Shown here: positions 1 through 10,845 of the stretch, piece after piece | Layout: every line of letters begins with the position of its first letter | How positions within the stretch are numbered: position 1 is the stretch's first letter | Source of the DNA: Neelides folsomi | Taxonomy: Eukaryota; Arthropoda; Collembola; Neelipleona; Neelidae | Length of the DNA stretch: 40,990 nucleotides | NCBI GenBank assembly: GCA_034687125.1 | Contig: JAQGBZ010000490.1 | Coordinates: forward strand, 1 to 40,990 | Direction: 5' to 3' | Made by a program: the position numbers and the translations under genes | Notes under the pieces: model-generated | What the model was told of the DNA's origin: nothing | What the model saw: the letters and a program-made list of their open reading frames with translations, nothing else | Databases searched by the model: none

Positions 1-77
1 ATTTGGAAACATCTAATTGGTCTGTGGGTTAGGGGAACGCCCAAGGGGTGGATTTAGCGGATGGCTTGGATAGGGTG

Positions 78-450
78 ATATACAAAATATAATAACATTA
101 TATACATCTGTCGAACGATATTTAAATAAACATTAGTATTACATTTTAAATCTTTCAGTCTGAATTCGTGATTTTTCTAATTCATGCGCATATACAGAGT
201 GAACCATAAGTAATGCAACAGGCATTCATTAAAGTGCTGGTTACCAATTGAATGTCTGTTGCCTTATTTAAGGTTCACTCTGTACATATGTACAAAACCT
301 TTATTTAATAAGTAAACATAGGGATATCAAAACGTAAAAATAACAAATTTTTTTCAATCACATACGACCAAAATGTGACTAAAATGTAATACTAATGTTT
401 ATTTAAATATCATTCGACAGATGTTAATAATGTTATTATATTTTGTATAT
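78..450. mobile_element. MITE-like element with 71-bp terminal inverted repeats
   Basis: The left arm (78-148) and the reverse complement of the right arm (380-450) are both 71 bp and differ at only about 3 positions. The interior has no coding potential, which is the form of a non-autonomous DNA transposon (MITE). The flanks are TA-rich, so the exact ends and the target duplication are ambiguous. TA at 81-82 and 446-447 would fit a Tc1/mariner-type insertion. The interior is occupied mostly by a second hairpin element at 195-282. Family assignment is inference; the inverted repeat itself is directly visible. Confidence 0.85.
195..282. mobile_element. Nested 88-bp palindromic hairpin MITE with TA duplication
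   Basis: This is an imperfect palindrome with arms of about 35 bp. It starts CAGAGTGAACC and ends GGTTCACTCTG, and is flanked by TA on both sides (193-194 and 283-284). That is the signature of a Tc1/mariner-type non-autonomous element. It lies inside the larger inverted-repeat element at 78-450, so it inserted later or the pair moved as a composite. A close relative is at 29108-29196, and a solo end of the same type is at 27386. Confidence 0.75.
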
Positions 451-525
451 ATAAAGAGAGAAGTTAAAATAAACTAAATCTGTTTATATTAGCGTTAAAA
501 GTTGATTTATGGCTATTTAAGAAAT

Positions 526-650
526 GGTCGGGTAGTCAGGTCTCTTGTAGGTCGGGTAGTGTGATGGTCTGCTAGGCGGCTTAATATGTTAAAGGGAAAA
601 AGTTCTGCTAACTTGTAGGTCGGGTAGGCGGCTTACTTGTAGGTCGGGAG
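526..650. repeat. Degenerate tandem repeat around GGTCGGGTAG
   Basis: GGTCGGGTAG or a one-step variant occurs at 526-535, 549-558, 618-627 and 642-650. Three of the copies carry the longer unit CTTGTAGGTCGGG (544-556, 612-624, 636-648). A GGCGGCTTA word follows two of the copies. Spacing is irregular. It is locally GC-richer than its surroundings and non-coding in all frames as far as I can see. Confidence 0.7.
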
Positions 651-662
651 TCTCCTAACTTG

Positions 663-1391
663 TATTTGCCGTTTTTACCTGCTTGCGAAGAACATTTTTG
701 AAATATATTCCCAATAAAAAATAACAAGATTAATCTGTTAAGATCCATTATGCGTAGTGAATTAAATGAGACGATTTTGATGTTTCAAGAGATTGTGTAG
801 GTACAAAAGCTTTTTTTCCTTTATAAAGAAATTTAACAATAGTTTGTTAACTATTAAAGTCATTTTATCATTAGGTTAGCTATATTTATATGTATGTTAA
901 ATGAGTAACATATAATTTTCATTTATTTGATTTTAGGTAATTGTATCAATTGTGCATTAAATTGAACCACATTTTCTTAACAATTTAAGCTTAATTATCA
1001 ATTATATTATAATATATGCATTACAAAGGTATTTTAACAATATAAGCTAGTATAATATAATCTTTAAAGAAATTCAATTATGAAAATTCTTTATGTATCA
1101 TTATTTTTGGTTTTGTTTAATACAATATCTTAATAAATCAATCAACAATCTGCCTATTTAATACCGACACCGACCGACACGACACGGTGTTGTATATCAT
1201 ATGCTAAAACCGTGCAATATGAATATAAAAATGTCAGATCAATGCCTTATAAAATAACTTTTTGTACTCATATGAAAATGTGACATTAAATGAATATGTA
1301 ATTTAGATATTTAGACTGCCTATTTTATAATTCCCAAATTTCAAAAAATACTAAAATCCCAATGGAAATATTTTATGGCATTTGCTGTATC
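663..1391. other. AT-rich intergenic DNA downstream of the GH19 gene
   Basis: No gene is supported here. It lies 3' of the minus-strand chitinase gene and would hold its 3' UTR and polyadenylation site. A small imperfect dyad of ACACCG/CGGTGT type sits near 1166-1192. Confidence 0.5.
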
Positions 1392-2124
1392 TTAGCAACC
1401 ACTCAAATCGCCATTCCCAGGAAGACCAAATGCTTTCCTAACATTAACATACATTTTCTTTCTCCTCTCTGCCTTAGGTCTATATTTTGCACTTGTGCAT
1501 TCACCTCCGTTAATGGCTCTAATTGTGTCACCAAATTGGCCATTTTGAACTCCTTTCCTTGGATGAACTCTTGTTGCCCAAAACCAAAAAGCCGTGTCCC
1601 AAGAAAGTTGCTCTTCTCTTGCTACGCGGTCCGCGTCTTTCAAAAGAACATTTTGATCATTAAAAATGTATTTTGAAGCATCGCGGTAATTATAACACCA
1701 AGTGAGTTGAATGTAACCACGGCCATAATAATTTTGTCCTTTAACATCACAGCTATTTTTGTATTTTCCCGGACATCCCGATTTTTCGCAACCATATTCC
1801 CGTTTTGCTTTTAGTCCGTCTGACTCTTGAAGAATGTTCGCTAGTGCCATTGCTGCTTCTTGTTTATTCCCAATTTTCCCTTTTGATCCAGCTGAATTGA
1901 TAAAGGCATTGTAAATAGCTTGCGAAGGTTTAGAAAATCGCACGTTGCCTTCAGGTGGATTTGAGGTGACGGCATTTGCAAACTGGTCGTATGTGATTGA
2001 AGAAACTTACATGTAAAATTCGAATCGTTAATTAATTGTTTTAACATAAAATTTAAAATTATTTACCTGGCTGAGATAAACATTGAGTAAAATAATCCAA
2101 GGCTAAAATAATAATAAGCATCAT
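1392..2124 (-). CDS. Secreted GH19 family chitinase, two exons
   Basis: GH19 chitinases hydrolyse beta-1,4 bonds in chitin. Exon 1 (2067-2124) encodes a signal peptide beginning MMLIIILALDY. A 61-bp GT-AG intron (2006-2066) follows, and exon 2 (1392-2005) completes a 223-residue protein; the join keeps frame. Family hallmarks are the N-terminal ITYDQF segment, ILQESDGL with the probable catalytic acid E80, and REYGC with the second carboxylate E89. The nine-residue spacing resembles bacterial short-loop GH19 enzymes rather than plant ones. YYGRGYIQLTW, the long DTAFWFW block and the FGDTIRAINGG segment are also present. No chitin-binding module is attached. The gene stands alone between intergenic DNA and a tRNA gene. 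Its spliced structure argues against bacterial contamination. GH19 is uncommon in animals, so acquisition by horizontal transfer is possible but unproven. Confidence 0.9.
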
Positions 2125-3914
2125 TTGGAATGAATAAACCGTAGGGTTAATTAATGGAGATAAGATGAGTTCTTTTATACTTGAAATTTCTAAAGAAAAA
2201 TAATTTACGTACTTGTTTGTAAATATTTAGAAATTATTTTATTTGGACAGTTTGAATACACCTTTGTGATTCTTAAAAAACTATTGAATAAGAATAGGTA
2301 ATATAAGCATATATTATTATCAGCTAATTTTCCATTGAATTTCGTAGTGATATTCTTAACATACATAGGTAAATCATATTAATCATTGTGAATTTAAATA
2401 AAATATAGATTTTTATCCCCATAACAATTTTATCCAACTTTTCTATGTATTTACTTATTATGTGCTCAACAATTCGAGTTCTGTGAATTCTTTTGTGGAT
2501 CATCACATCTTTAGATGTTATTATATGTACAATAGTACAATAGTCGTATATAGTACCCACCTCTAAACAAATATTATACTACAGAATTAATTATTTAAGT
2601 TGAAATTCATTGCATTGATGAAAATATGTCCCATAAACAAATGTTTTTATTTAATTCAAATATTCTTCTGGAATTTAAAATTCAATTTTTATCTATAACT
2701 GTTGCTCCCGATCTTGAGCCTTTCATTGAAGCTGGATCGGTTCCAAAGAAACATTCAATTTCTTTTGTTCCAAGGGTTGTGTGATTCATGAAATTTTCGA
2801 ATATTATTATTAATAAACTGTAAATGCTAAATACGAGAACGTATCTTATTGTTGGTAGTTAGTACTGATAATCACTGATATGTATATTGCACCATTTGTT
2901 ATTAAATCACATTGATTAAAATTATTCTTTCATATAAAATTTAAATCGATTTTCGAGGTTTATCATTTATCACATACAAAATTTCTTTGAGAATGGACAG
3001 TTATTATTTAAAAAATTCTCAAATTTCAAGAGTGTTTTGAGTTTAGTCATAATTTTAAAGTTTATAAGTATTATATATATATATATATATATAAATATAT
3101 AATACTTAGAAAAGTTCAGTATAATACTTACTATGCATACATTATTATATATCATATGCATGCTCTAGTATTGATTGATGAATTGAAGCATTGATATATT
3201 TCCAAGACACTGTTTGCTTAAATATTTGTAAACGCGTTTGACTAATAATTATGCGCGTTAATGTTGAGTAATACAAGAATGTTAATGGTTTATACTTATA
3301 TTAAAATAAAATTGTAGAATAAAAAATAATCATTAACCATGTGCAAGTGCAACGTTTATATTTAAAAGTGAAATGTATGTATATGTAATACATACATATT
3401 ACTCATTACTATCGGATATTATAATTTCAGAAATTCTAAAGTCCGAAAACATTACAAATGGGCTCAAAACATTAGATTTTTAATAAATAGTAATGTATTT
3501 ACTCCATGTCTCTGTTATCTCTCATTTAATAAGATATAACTAAATACCCAATATATTAGCTTGGTACATATTTATTGTTACAAATTTAATACATGACATG
3601 TTTTATTAATAAACTCTATAAATACAAACCTTAGTACATTATAAATCAATGTGTGTTTTTTTAATTTGCTTAAAGTACGTGTATCTTATCATGCCTGTTA
3701 TAAACAATTAATCTCCGAAGCAATAAATAATGAGCAATAAAGATCTTTGTTGTAAAATACCTATTCAGTAAAGTTTAAAACTACCATATGTTTGTAGGTT
3801 TAAATAATAACTTATATTAAATGATATGGTTTACAAAAATTGATAATTCATAATAATTTTACAATTTTCAATTACCAACAATTGGATTTTAAATGGTAAA
3901 TGTGTATTAACAGT
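2125..3914. other. AT-rich intergenic DNA, no gene seen
   Basis: This is the upstream flank of the minus-strand chitinase gene. Open frames here are short, AT-driven and without recognisable motifs. It includes a TA dinucleotide tract at about 3071-3105 and a small palindromic stretch of ATACATAC type near 3373-3402. A promoter for the chitinase must lie just above 2124, but no convincing element was recognised. Confidence 0.5.
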
Positions 3915-3986
3915 GGCTCAGTGGTCTAGGGGTATGATTCTCGCTTTGGGTGCGAGAGGTCCCGGGTTCAAATCCCGGCTGAGCCC
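3915..3986 (+). tRNA. tRNA-Pro (anticodon TGG)
   Basis: This is a 72-nt cloverleaf. The acceptor stem GGCTCAG (3915-3921) pairs perfectly with CTGAGCC (3979-3985), and the discriminator base is C3986. The anticodon arm CTCGC-TTTGGGT-GCGAG is perfect and places TGG as the anticodon, which decodes proline CCN codons. The T arm CCGGG-TTCAAAT-CCCGG is perfect and supplies the internal B box; the TGGTCTAGGGG region supplies the A box. There is no intron and no encoded CCA. A run of T typical of a polymerase III stop lies shortly downstream in the ATTTTAATTTT stretch. Confidence 0.97.
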
Positions 3987-4905
3987 ATAATTTTAATTTT
4001 AAACGCCTAAATAATATTAAATGTAATTAACTTATAATTGTGTAAATATGTAACATCTATTTGTAATATCAACGAATTTTTTATATATTTGAAAATCACA
4101 CATTTTGAAATAAGATTGAAAATTAGTTATTTCAGATAAACTCGTATAGTACTATATATACCTAGTAAGTAGTAGTAGGTATGTATAATATTAAAATTAA
4201 TGCTTAGAACAAATTTTTTTTTATTAATAATTATATTTTCGATATATAATCAATTGTTTACTATCAATATCAATGTGTACGTATGTGCAAAAATAAAATT
4301 CTACAATCAATATTTAATGGACCATATTAACAAATTAGCAATTGATTAATGCAATCCATGTCTTTTCAAAACACTGAAATGAAAATATTTTGACTAAAAG
4401 GCACGTGGACTTGTAATCATGTTATTATATTAAAGATCGATTATGAAATAAACTATTATAAGCATGCAACGTTTAATCGTGTCATTTCTGTTATCAATGT
4501 TATCATTTATGCTACCAAAATCAAACAATCCGTGTACATTGCCATCATATAATAAAGATCATATTGAGAAATAAAATATCCAGTACATATTTGTCCATAA
4601 TTATGCAAACAAATATTATATGAAATAATCCGGAAAAGAAAGAGAAAATAACAAATATATTACAAAATTTGATGATTAGAAATGATCCTATAAAAGAAAT
4701 GAAATTATTTGTTTAGTAATTAACAATTTCATAAAGGAGAAGCATGAGAAGCCCAATGGGAAAATATATATAAAATATCGTGGTATTTATATAAAACATA
4801 GAGTATTTGAGAAAAATTATTCCAGTTATAAAAATTATTCATTATTTATTACATTAATTAAGATTTAATATTCTTATTAAAAGTATTGGTAACGGTATTT
4901 TAGTA
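3987..4905. other. AT-rich intergenic DNA upstream of the NRF-type gene
   Basis: No coding signal or clear repeat was seen. It separates the tRNA gene from the acyltransferase gene and should hold that gene's promoter and 5' leader. No recognisable core promoter element could be assigned in this AT-rich background. Confidence 0.5.
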
Positions 4906-7900
4906 ATGGTCGTAAAATATACCTTAATTTCTTTATTGTTTTTCACTTCATTTGTAAATTGTGATGATGATGGAAATATACTCACTTTTAAAACTAAACA
5001 CTTACCCTTAGAGGAAAAAATACATGAGTTGATTAAACACCAAGAAGTGAGTTCAAGAGGAATTCAAAATAAATTAACTGATTCGGTTATTCCATTTTAT
5101 ATGAAACAATTTGTTTCTTCTAATAATGAACAATTAGAGGATCTTTTATTAATTCTCAAAACTTCAAATTTAACAAGCCAAAATTGTGCGAAAGATTTAT
5201 CAGAAGCTTTAATGGCATATTTAACTCTGGACTTTTCTAAAAGTTGGGCATGGGAAAGTGAGTAAATCAAAAATATTTTTTAATCAGCAAAAATCTTTGT
5301 TAAAATAATAACTAACGTTAATTATAACATCTAATTGTAATTAACATTAAGTTGTGTTAATTTATTTTTTAATTTGACTTTGTGCGCATAGTGGCTGACG
5401 CGTGGGGAAAACCTGTAGCGGGAATTTTAAGCGGTAACATCAACGCTCTCGGAGATCCAACACAATGTGTCAGTGCAATGGGTTTGGATGAGAACGGAGA
5501 AAGAGAAATTAAGGGGCGCTATTGTAAAAATCTTTTGGTTCCAGCAAGTTTCTTAGATTTGTTATCAGAAGGAAATTCTGTTGGGGGGAAACGTTTAAAA
5601 AGATCAACAGCCTCCGTAGAAGAACTTGTGGTAAATTCTCAGCTATTTAAATAATTTTACTTATAAATCTTATTACTAATGTTTCGTAAATTTTTATAAA
5701 GAGTTTTAAACTATAACTAAATTATATTTTTTAAAGAAAATGATGGCTGATTTAAATGCACCAATAATGATTCCAATGTTAGCAGCATGTTGGCCAAATT
5801 CCTGTTCACAAGAAGATACACAAAATATTCTTTTTATTGGAGCAAGTTTAACAAATTTAACTGATTATGTTATTCCATTGTTATCAAATTGTTATACTAA
5901 TGAAAAACGTGATCTAAATGGTGGGGATCTTTTTATGATGTAAGATTTTCATTTAGTATTACGAGTATAATTGGGGTGATACTTTGTAGTTATCGTTTGA
6001 ATATGCATTTAATATTTATTTTTTGTCTTTTTATTTTTAGCATGATTCTATCAATAATTGTTATCATTTGTTTGAGCGCTACAATAATCGACGTTCTAAA
6101 TTCTAATAGTGAAAAATGGATGAAAGATAATTTCATGACGAATCCAACTGCATACAGTAAATCTTTAATTAATTCAAAATTATATGTTTTAATTTTCTAT
6201 TAAAGAATTGTATCTTATTTGTATTCTTTAAAATTATTCTTTTAAATATTGTCAATTTTAATAATTTACAATTTTAATTAGGTAAAGGAGCGAGATGCTT
6301 TCTTTCATTTTCACTCTACACAAATGTCCGTAAATGGAGTGACAGCAATAGTGGAGATAAAAGTTTAAAATGTATCCATGGGATTCGATTTTTGAGCATG
6401 TGTTGGGTCATTTTGGGTCACATGTACATTAATTTTCTCATTCACCCTAAATGGAATTTGGTGGATGTGAAAAAATTGGCACGAAATGAAGGATCGATCA
6501 TTGATTTAGCAATTTTCAATGCAACTTTCTCTGTTGACACCTTTTTCCTTCTTTCTGGTACTTTGGTTTCTTATAACATTTTTAAAGCATTGAGAAAAAG
6601 TAACGGAAAATTGAATTTCCCACTGTTATATGTTCACAGATATTTAAGGTAACTAATTTTAAGATAGTATTCAATTGATTTTAGATTTACATACATAAAC
6701 TATCTGTTCCTGTTACAAACATGTAAATTCTTTAAATATTTTTGCCATTGTTCATTAATCAATTAATAATATTTCATATCCAGATTGACTCCACTTTTAG
6801 CAATTATTATTGGCATAATTGCGACTTTTCTTTCCTTAATTGCTTCTGCGCCTATGTGGTTTATTATTGAAAGCATGGAAAAGAATTGTCAGAAAAATTG
6901 GTGGCACAATTTGTTATACGTAAACAATCTCGTGTCTTACAAATCTCCAGATGATGGACAAGTAACAAAAATTAATTTTTATTTTATATAATTAAATAAT
7001 AATTCTCACAGCTTACATAAGAGTCATATTAGAAGTCTTAGTCATATTGTATTAGTAGAATTAATGTACAAATACTGTAATGTAACTCATAGTGTAAGCA
7101 AAAATTACAATTTAATTATTTAGTGCCATGCAGAAACTTGGTATTTGGCCAACGATATGCAAATGTTTTTATTTGCTCCATTCATTATTTATGCGATTTA
7201 TCACTATAAAAGAATTGGATTAGGGGTCTTATCATTTTTAACTATTTCCTCTGTAATGACGCCATTTTTCATCATTTATGGACATGACCTTGTTCCAACA
7301 GTTTTATTGAATCGAGAGTAATATTTCTTACTTAAATAAATTCATTAACATGATTAAAACATCTTGTAGGATTAAATTTAAATACCTGCTAATTTGTATT
7401 TATGTTTATTTAGCAACGGAAAATTTGACAGCAAGGTGTATACCAAACCATGGTGTAGAGCTGGTCCTTATTTAATTGGAATTTGGCTTGGTTACCTTTT
7501 CTTTATACAAGGAACTGAGAAATCCAAACTAAATAAATTGGTTGCTTGGGTTGGATGGATATTTTCAATAATTATGGGATTCACATTGATATTTGGAATT
7601 AAACGTTACTATGATGGAGATTTTGAAATTCCGCGCGTTGAATCTGCATTTTACGGAGGATTTTCTCGAACTATTTACTCTATTTGTGTTGCATGGGTAA
7701 TCTACGCTTGTGTTAAAGGGTATGGGAGTATTGTAAACTCGTTTTTATCTTGGAGAGCTTTTGTGCCATTGGGAAGATTGACATATGCAACTTATCTTGT
7801 GTCAATGACAACTCAGCAAATCCAAGCTTCTATTGAAACTAAACAGGCAGTTGAATACAATACCTACAATACAGTAAGTTAATGTAAAACAAAGTGCATT

Positions 7901-8124
7901 ATTTACTATTTACATATTAGTGATAAATTTTATCACAACTATACATAAATATTAGTATGTATATTTATTGAAAAATTTAAAAATTAATTATTTAGATCAA
8001 TACATTTCTTATAAATCTCATGGCTGCACTTTTTGTTGGTTTTCTTTTAATGATTACAATTGAATCACCATTTCTTGCATTGGAAAAAGTATTATTTGAA
8101 AAATATGGTAAAATAACTAAATAA
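4906..8124 (+). CDS. Nose resistant to fluoxetine (NRF-6) type membrane acyltransferase
   Basis: This is a predicted multi-pass membrane protein of the NRF/acyltransferase-3 family. In nematodes its relatives affect lipid and drug transport across epithelia; the substrate here is unknown. Nine exons join in frame to 745 residues: 4906-5257, 5392-5630, 5737-5939, 6041-6156, 6282-6648, 6784-6961, 7124-7317, 7414-7873 and 7996-8124. All introns begin with GT and end with AG. Residues 1-19 form a signal peptide. The NRF domain follows (about 60-250), with cysteines and the LNGGDLFMM segment before the first main membrane span. The acyltransferase-3 domain starts near 330 with CIHGIRFLSMCWVILGH, in which R339 and H350 form the family R-x10-H motif. 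DTFFLLSG, HRYLR and CRAGPYLIG segments match the family, and about ten further hydrophobic spans follow. Length is typical. The gene appears complete. Confidence 0.93.
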
Positions 8125-8811
8125 TCCGTTTCTAATAATAGTAAATTATTGTTGCTACTTAATCAGTAAATTGTGGTTTAAATTTCAGAAAGAAAAAATA
8201 ATACAAATTCAAGCGAATTGCTTAAATAAACTCCTACATATTACAAATAGTCACGTCAGTTACAGATATAGTCGCTGTTACATTGTAGCTTTACCTGATA
8301 AAGTCAATAAAATTTTAAATGTTCCTCTCTATTATTGTGTACTTATGTACTAAATAGTTACATGCTACCAGTATCATAGACCATTAGTTAAAATGGCTTT
8401 CTCTTATAAACTTTCGTTGCAGTATTTTGAACAATATGAAGTATGAAATGGACTCCGTTCAGTTTTGTAGCTTCTTTGATGATTTGAAAATTTATGCATA
8501 GGAAGTATAAATGTGTGAAAGATTAAAGCGAGATTTAAGGTATAATTAATGGTTTTCCATTTGAACTGAAAGCGAAAGTGACGTGAAAAGGAGGATTTGG
8601 TGTGGAAGATTCATTAAGCCTTGTGGATATGCCCTTAATGCTCCTCGGATCTGTATAGATCTTTGGGGATTGCAGAGGAGTTTGGGTGTGCGCAGCGGTT
8701 GTCTCTTTTTGGTGGTGGTGGGGACGGAAGGAAGTTCCCTCTTTCACTCTTCGCTCGTCGGAGAAGAAAGTAAGGATTGATTCCCTCCGAGGACCCGTAA
8801 GGGGATTCATC
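8125..8811. other. Intergenic DNA and probable 5' leader of the microprotein gene
   Basis: The first part is AT-rich and should contain the 3' end of the acyltransferase transcript. From about 8570 the sequence becomes clearly richer in G and C, up to the ATG at 8812, as expected for a promoter-proximal leader. Short frames here lack family features. Confidence 0.45.
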
Positions 8812-9339
8812 ATGAGTCTCACATCCTTCCCCGGTGCATTTTTCCTTGTTTCAGCCGCCATCACCGTCCCAGTTCTACTCATTTTTGCGTAAGTTGAATC
8901 GTTTTTAAATTAATCGACTCCTTTTTATAATTTAAAATCAACCTATATGATTTATTAACTTCTAAGAAAGATAGTTGTAATAAAATGAGTATTTATTCGA
9001 GACATTTTGGAAGGTAAAATCATTTGCTTTTAGAATTTTGCCTTGAGGAATTTGACAAATGGTTTTAATAATAAAAGTGAGAATATAATATACATAGTGA
9101 GAAGAGAAATGTGTAACCTAAAGCGAGTGTTAAATGTGTAGGATTGAAATAATGTATGGATAGTTTGATAAAAATGGCTTATTGATTTTTCCAGATGGTT
9201 TTATTGGCAAGTTCGAAAAGAGCAAGGCGACGAGGTTCGAATGACGGATCTCGTAGCGGCAGAAGAAGCAGCTGAATCTTCCGATTCCGATTCGGGAGAA
9301 CCCCCAAGGAAACACGCACAGGAGAAACAGAGATTTTGA
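8812..9339 (+). CDS. Single-pass membrane microprotein, 73 residues, two exons
   Basis: I do not recognise a family. Exon 1 (8812-8888) ends at GTAAGT. A 306-bp intron ends in TTTTTCCAG, and exon 2 (9195-9339) continues in frame to a TGA. The product begins MSLTSFPGAFFLVSAAI. Residues about 8-28 form one strong hydrophobic span, directly followed by WFYWQVRKE, an aromatic and basic membrane-exit segment. The remaining 40 residues are hydrophilic and acidic, with an AEEAAESSDSDSGEPP stretch resembling casein kinase II sites, and then a basic tail. The basic residues after the span suggest a short lumenal N-terminus and a cytosolic tail. Support comes from good splice sites, preserved phase and the membrane-plus-tail design. 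It is too short for most automated gene finders. Confidence 0.6.
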
Positions 9340-10845
9340 AATGATGCTAATGATCTTCATGATATCAACATTTGATTTAAACCTAAAAGATCTCCTTTAC
9401 AAATTGTATTCTTTTTAATTTATACCTCTACAACAATTTTATCAATCGGTACGATTTTTAAAAATCGATCAATTATCAATGTTTTGTAGAGGTTTTTAAA
9501 TTTTTTAGAGTTTTATACTTAACTTTAAAATTAAATTATTTATACTTTCCATAAGTTTTTACTCTCTTTTACAAATATGTATTTGTGTCTTAAATCAAAT
9601 GTAAAACTGCAAATTGATATTGATAATTTGTTTACACAGTTTGTTACGTATTTAAGCCAAATGCTAAAAAGTGTAAAGTCAGAAATGTATTATTTAAATA
9701 GAATGTTCGTTAAAATAGAGAGCATTTAAATGAGATTAAATATTGCCAAATATCTGCCAATTGTAAGCTAAAGCACAAATCAATGAACTGCAAGAGATTT
9801 ATAGTTTATACATTAGAAAGCTAGAATCTCAACTTTATTGAAAATTCATCGAAATTTATGTGAATAAATTATGATTATTAAAAATGAATTTTTATTCATA
9901 AGTACAAGTGTATAATTTTTGAAATTTATTATTTCTCATTCTCGTAAATAATACATATTATGTTAATGTACCAAATATTCGTACTTGAACTACTTTCAAC
10001 TTTAACTTTTATTACAATATTCAAATGCGCGATATTTCATGTTTCTTTTCTCTCTTTCATGTAATTTTTATTAAAAAAGAGAATTTTAAAATTTAAGATT
10101 ATTCTCCCCTTTTCTCACAATACACTCTAGATGTAAATGAGAGGATTGAATATCAAATGAGATTCTTTCCTACTTCAACTTCCTTTCACTCCCTTCCATA
10201 AGAAAGTGAGTGGCTGTATTGAATTCCAATTATGGAACTCGACGGCTTTCAAAGCGAGCTACTAAAAGTGGGATTAAAGTATTAAATCCTATTGAAATTC
10301 CAATCATTTTGCTTCCCTGCCTTTCATCCTGAACATACATTTATTTTGCTCCTCATTTTAAAAAATCCTTATATTTATAACATCTACTTACCTACATACA
10401 TTAAGTAGGTATTAGGCTTACCATTAGTTAACTATATACCATACTTATACAATAAGGTATTGTAGTAGTATGGTTGTTACTGCGACTACTATGTAGAACA
10501 AAATATCCCTTTGTCATATTTATGTCATTCATAAAATTGAAGTATTATCCCAACTGATTTTATCCAAAAATGACATCATAAATTGAATAATCTATAAAAT
10601 TTGAATATCACACATTAATTTAAAAGGAAACGAAATGTTTAAATTTTGGAATTGTAATTTTATATTTTAAGCTATGTTTTTATATTCCAAAAACTTTAAA
10701 TTATTTGAATTAAAAGTCACAATTTCAGAAATGTATGTAAGGTATTTATTTAAACAAATGGCATATTTAGTCGCATTAATACAAGTAATTGTGTGCATTT
10801 TTTATTATAATAATTTTTATTTCATAAGATAGAAATTTATTTTTT
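9340..10845. other. AT-rich intergenic DNA between convergent genes
   Basis: This stretch lies between the 3' ends of the plus-strand microprotein gene and the minus-strand chitin-binding gene. An AATAAA at 9863-9868 could serve the plus-strand transcript. AATAAA on the minus strand at 10817-10822 could serve the other gene. No coding signal was seen. Confidence 0.5.

Noticed and set aside
1362..1676. Plus-strand open frame of 104 codons
   Set aside because: It is antisense to the GH19 exon 2, which has clear family motifs on the minus strand.
1841..2047. Minus-strand 68-codon frame overlapping the chitinase
   Set aside because: It reads exon 2 in the wrong frame and runs through the 61-bp intron.
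3071..3105. TA dinucleotide run
   Set aside because: It is a simple microsatellite with no evidence of function.
8171..8353. Possible extra exon after the NRF-type gene
   Set aside because: The family C-terminus already ends at 8124 in a normal stop, and this frame has no membrane or family content.
8535..8882. Minus-strand 115-codon frame
   Set aside because: It is antisense to the microprotein leader and first exon, with no motifs and no signal of its own.
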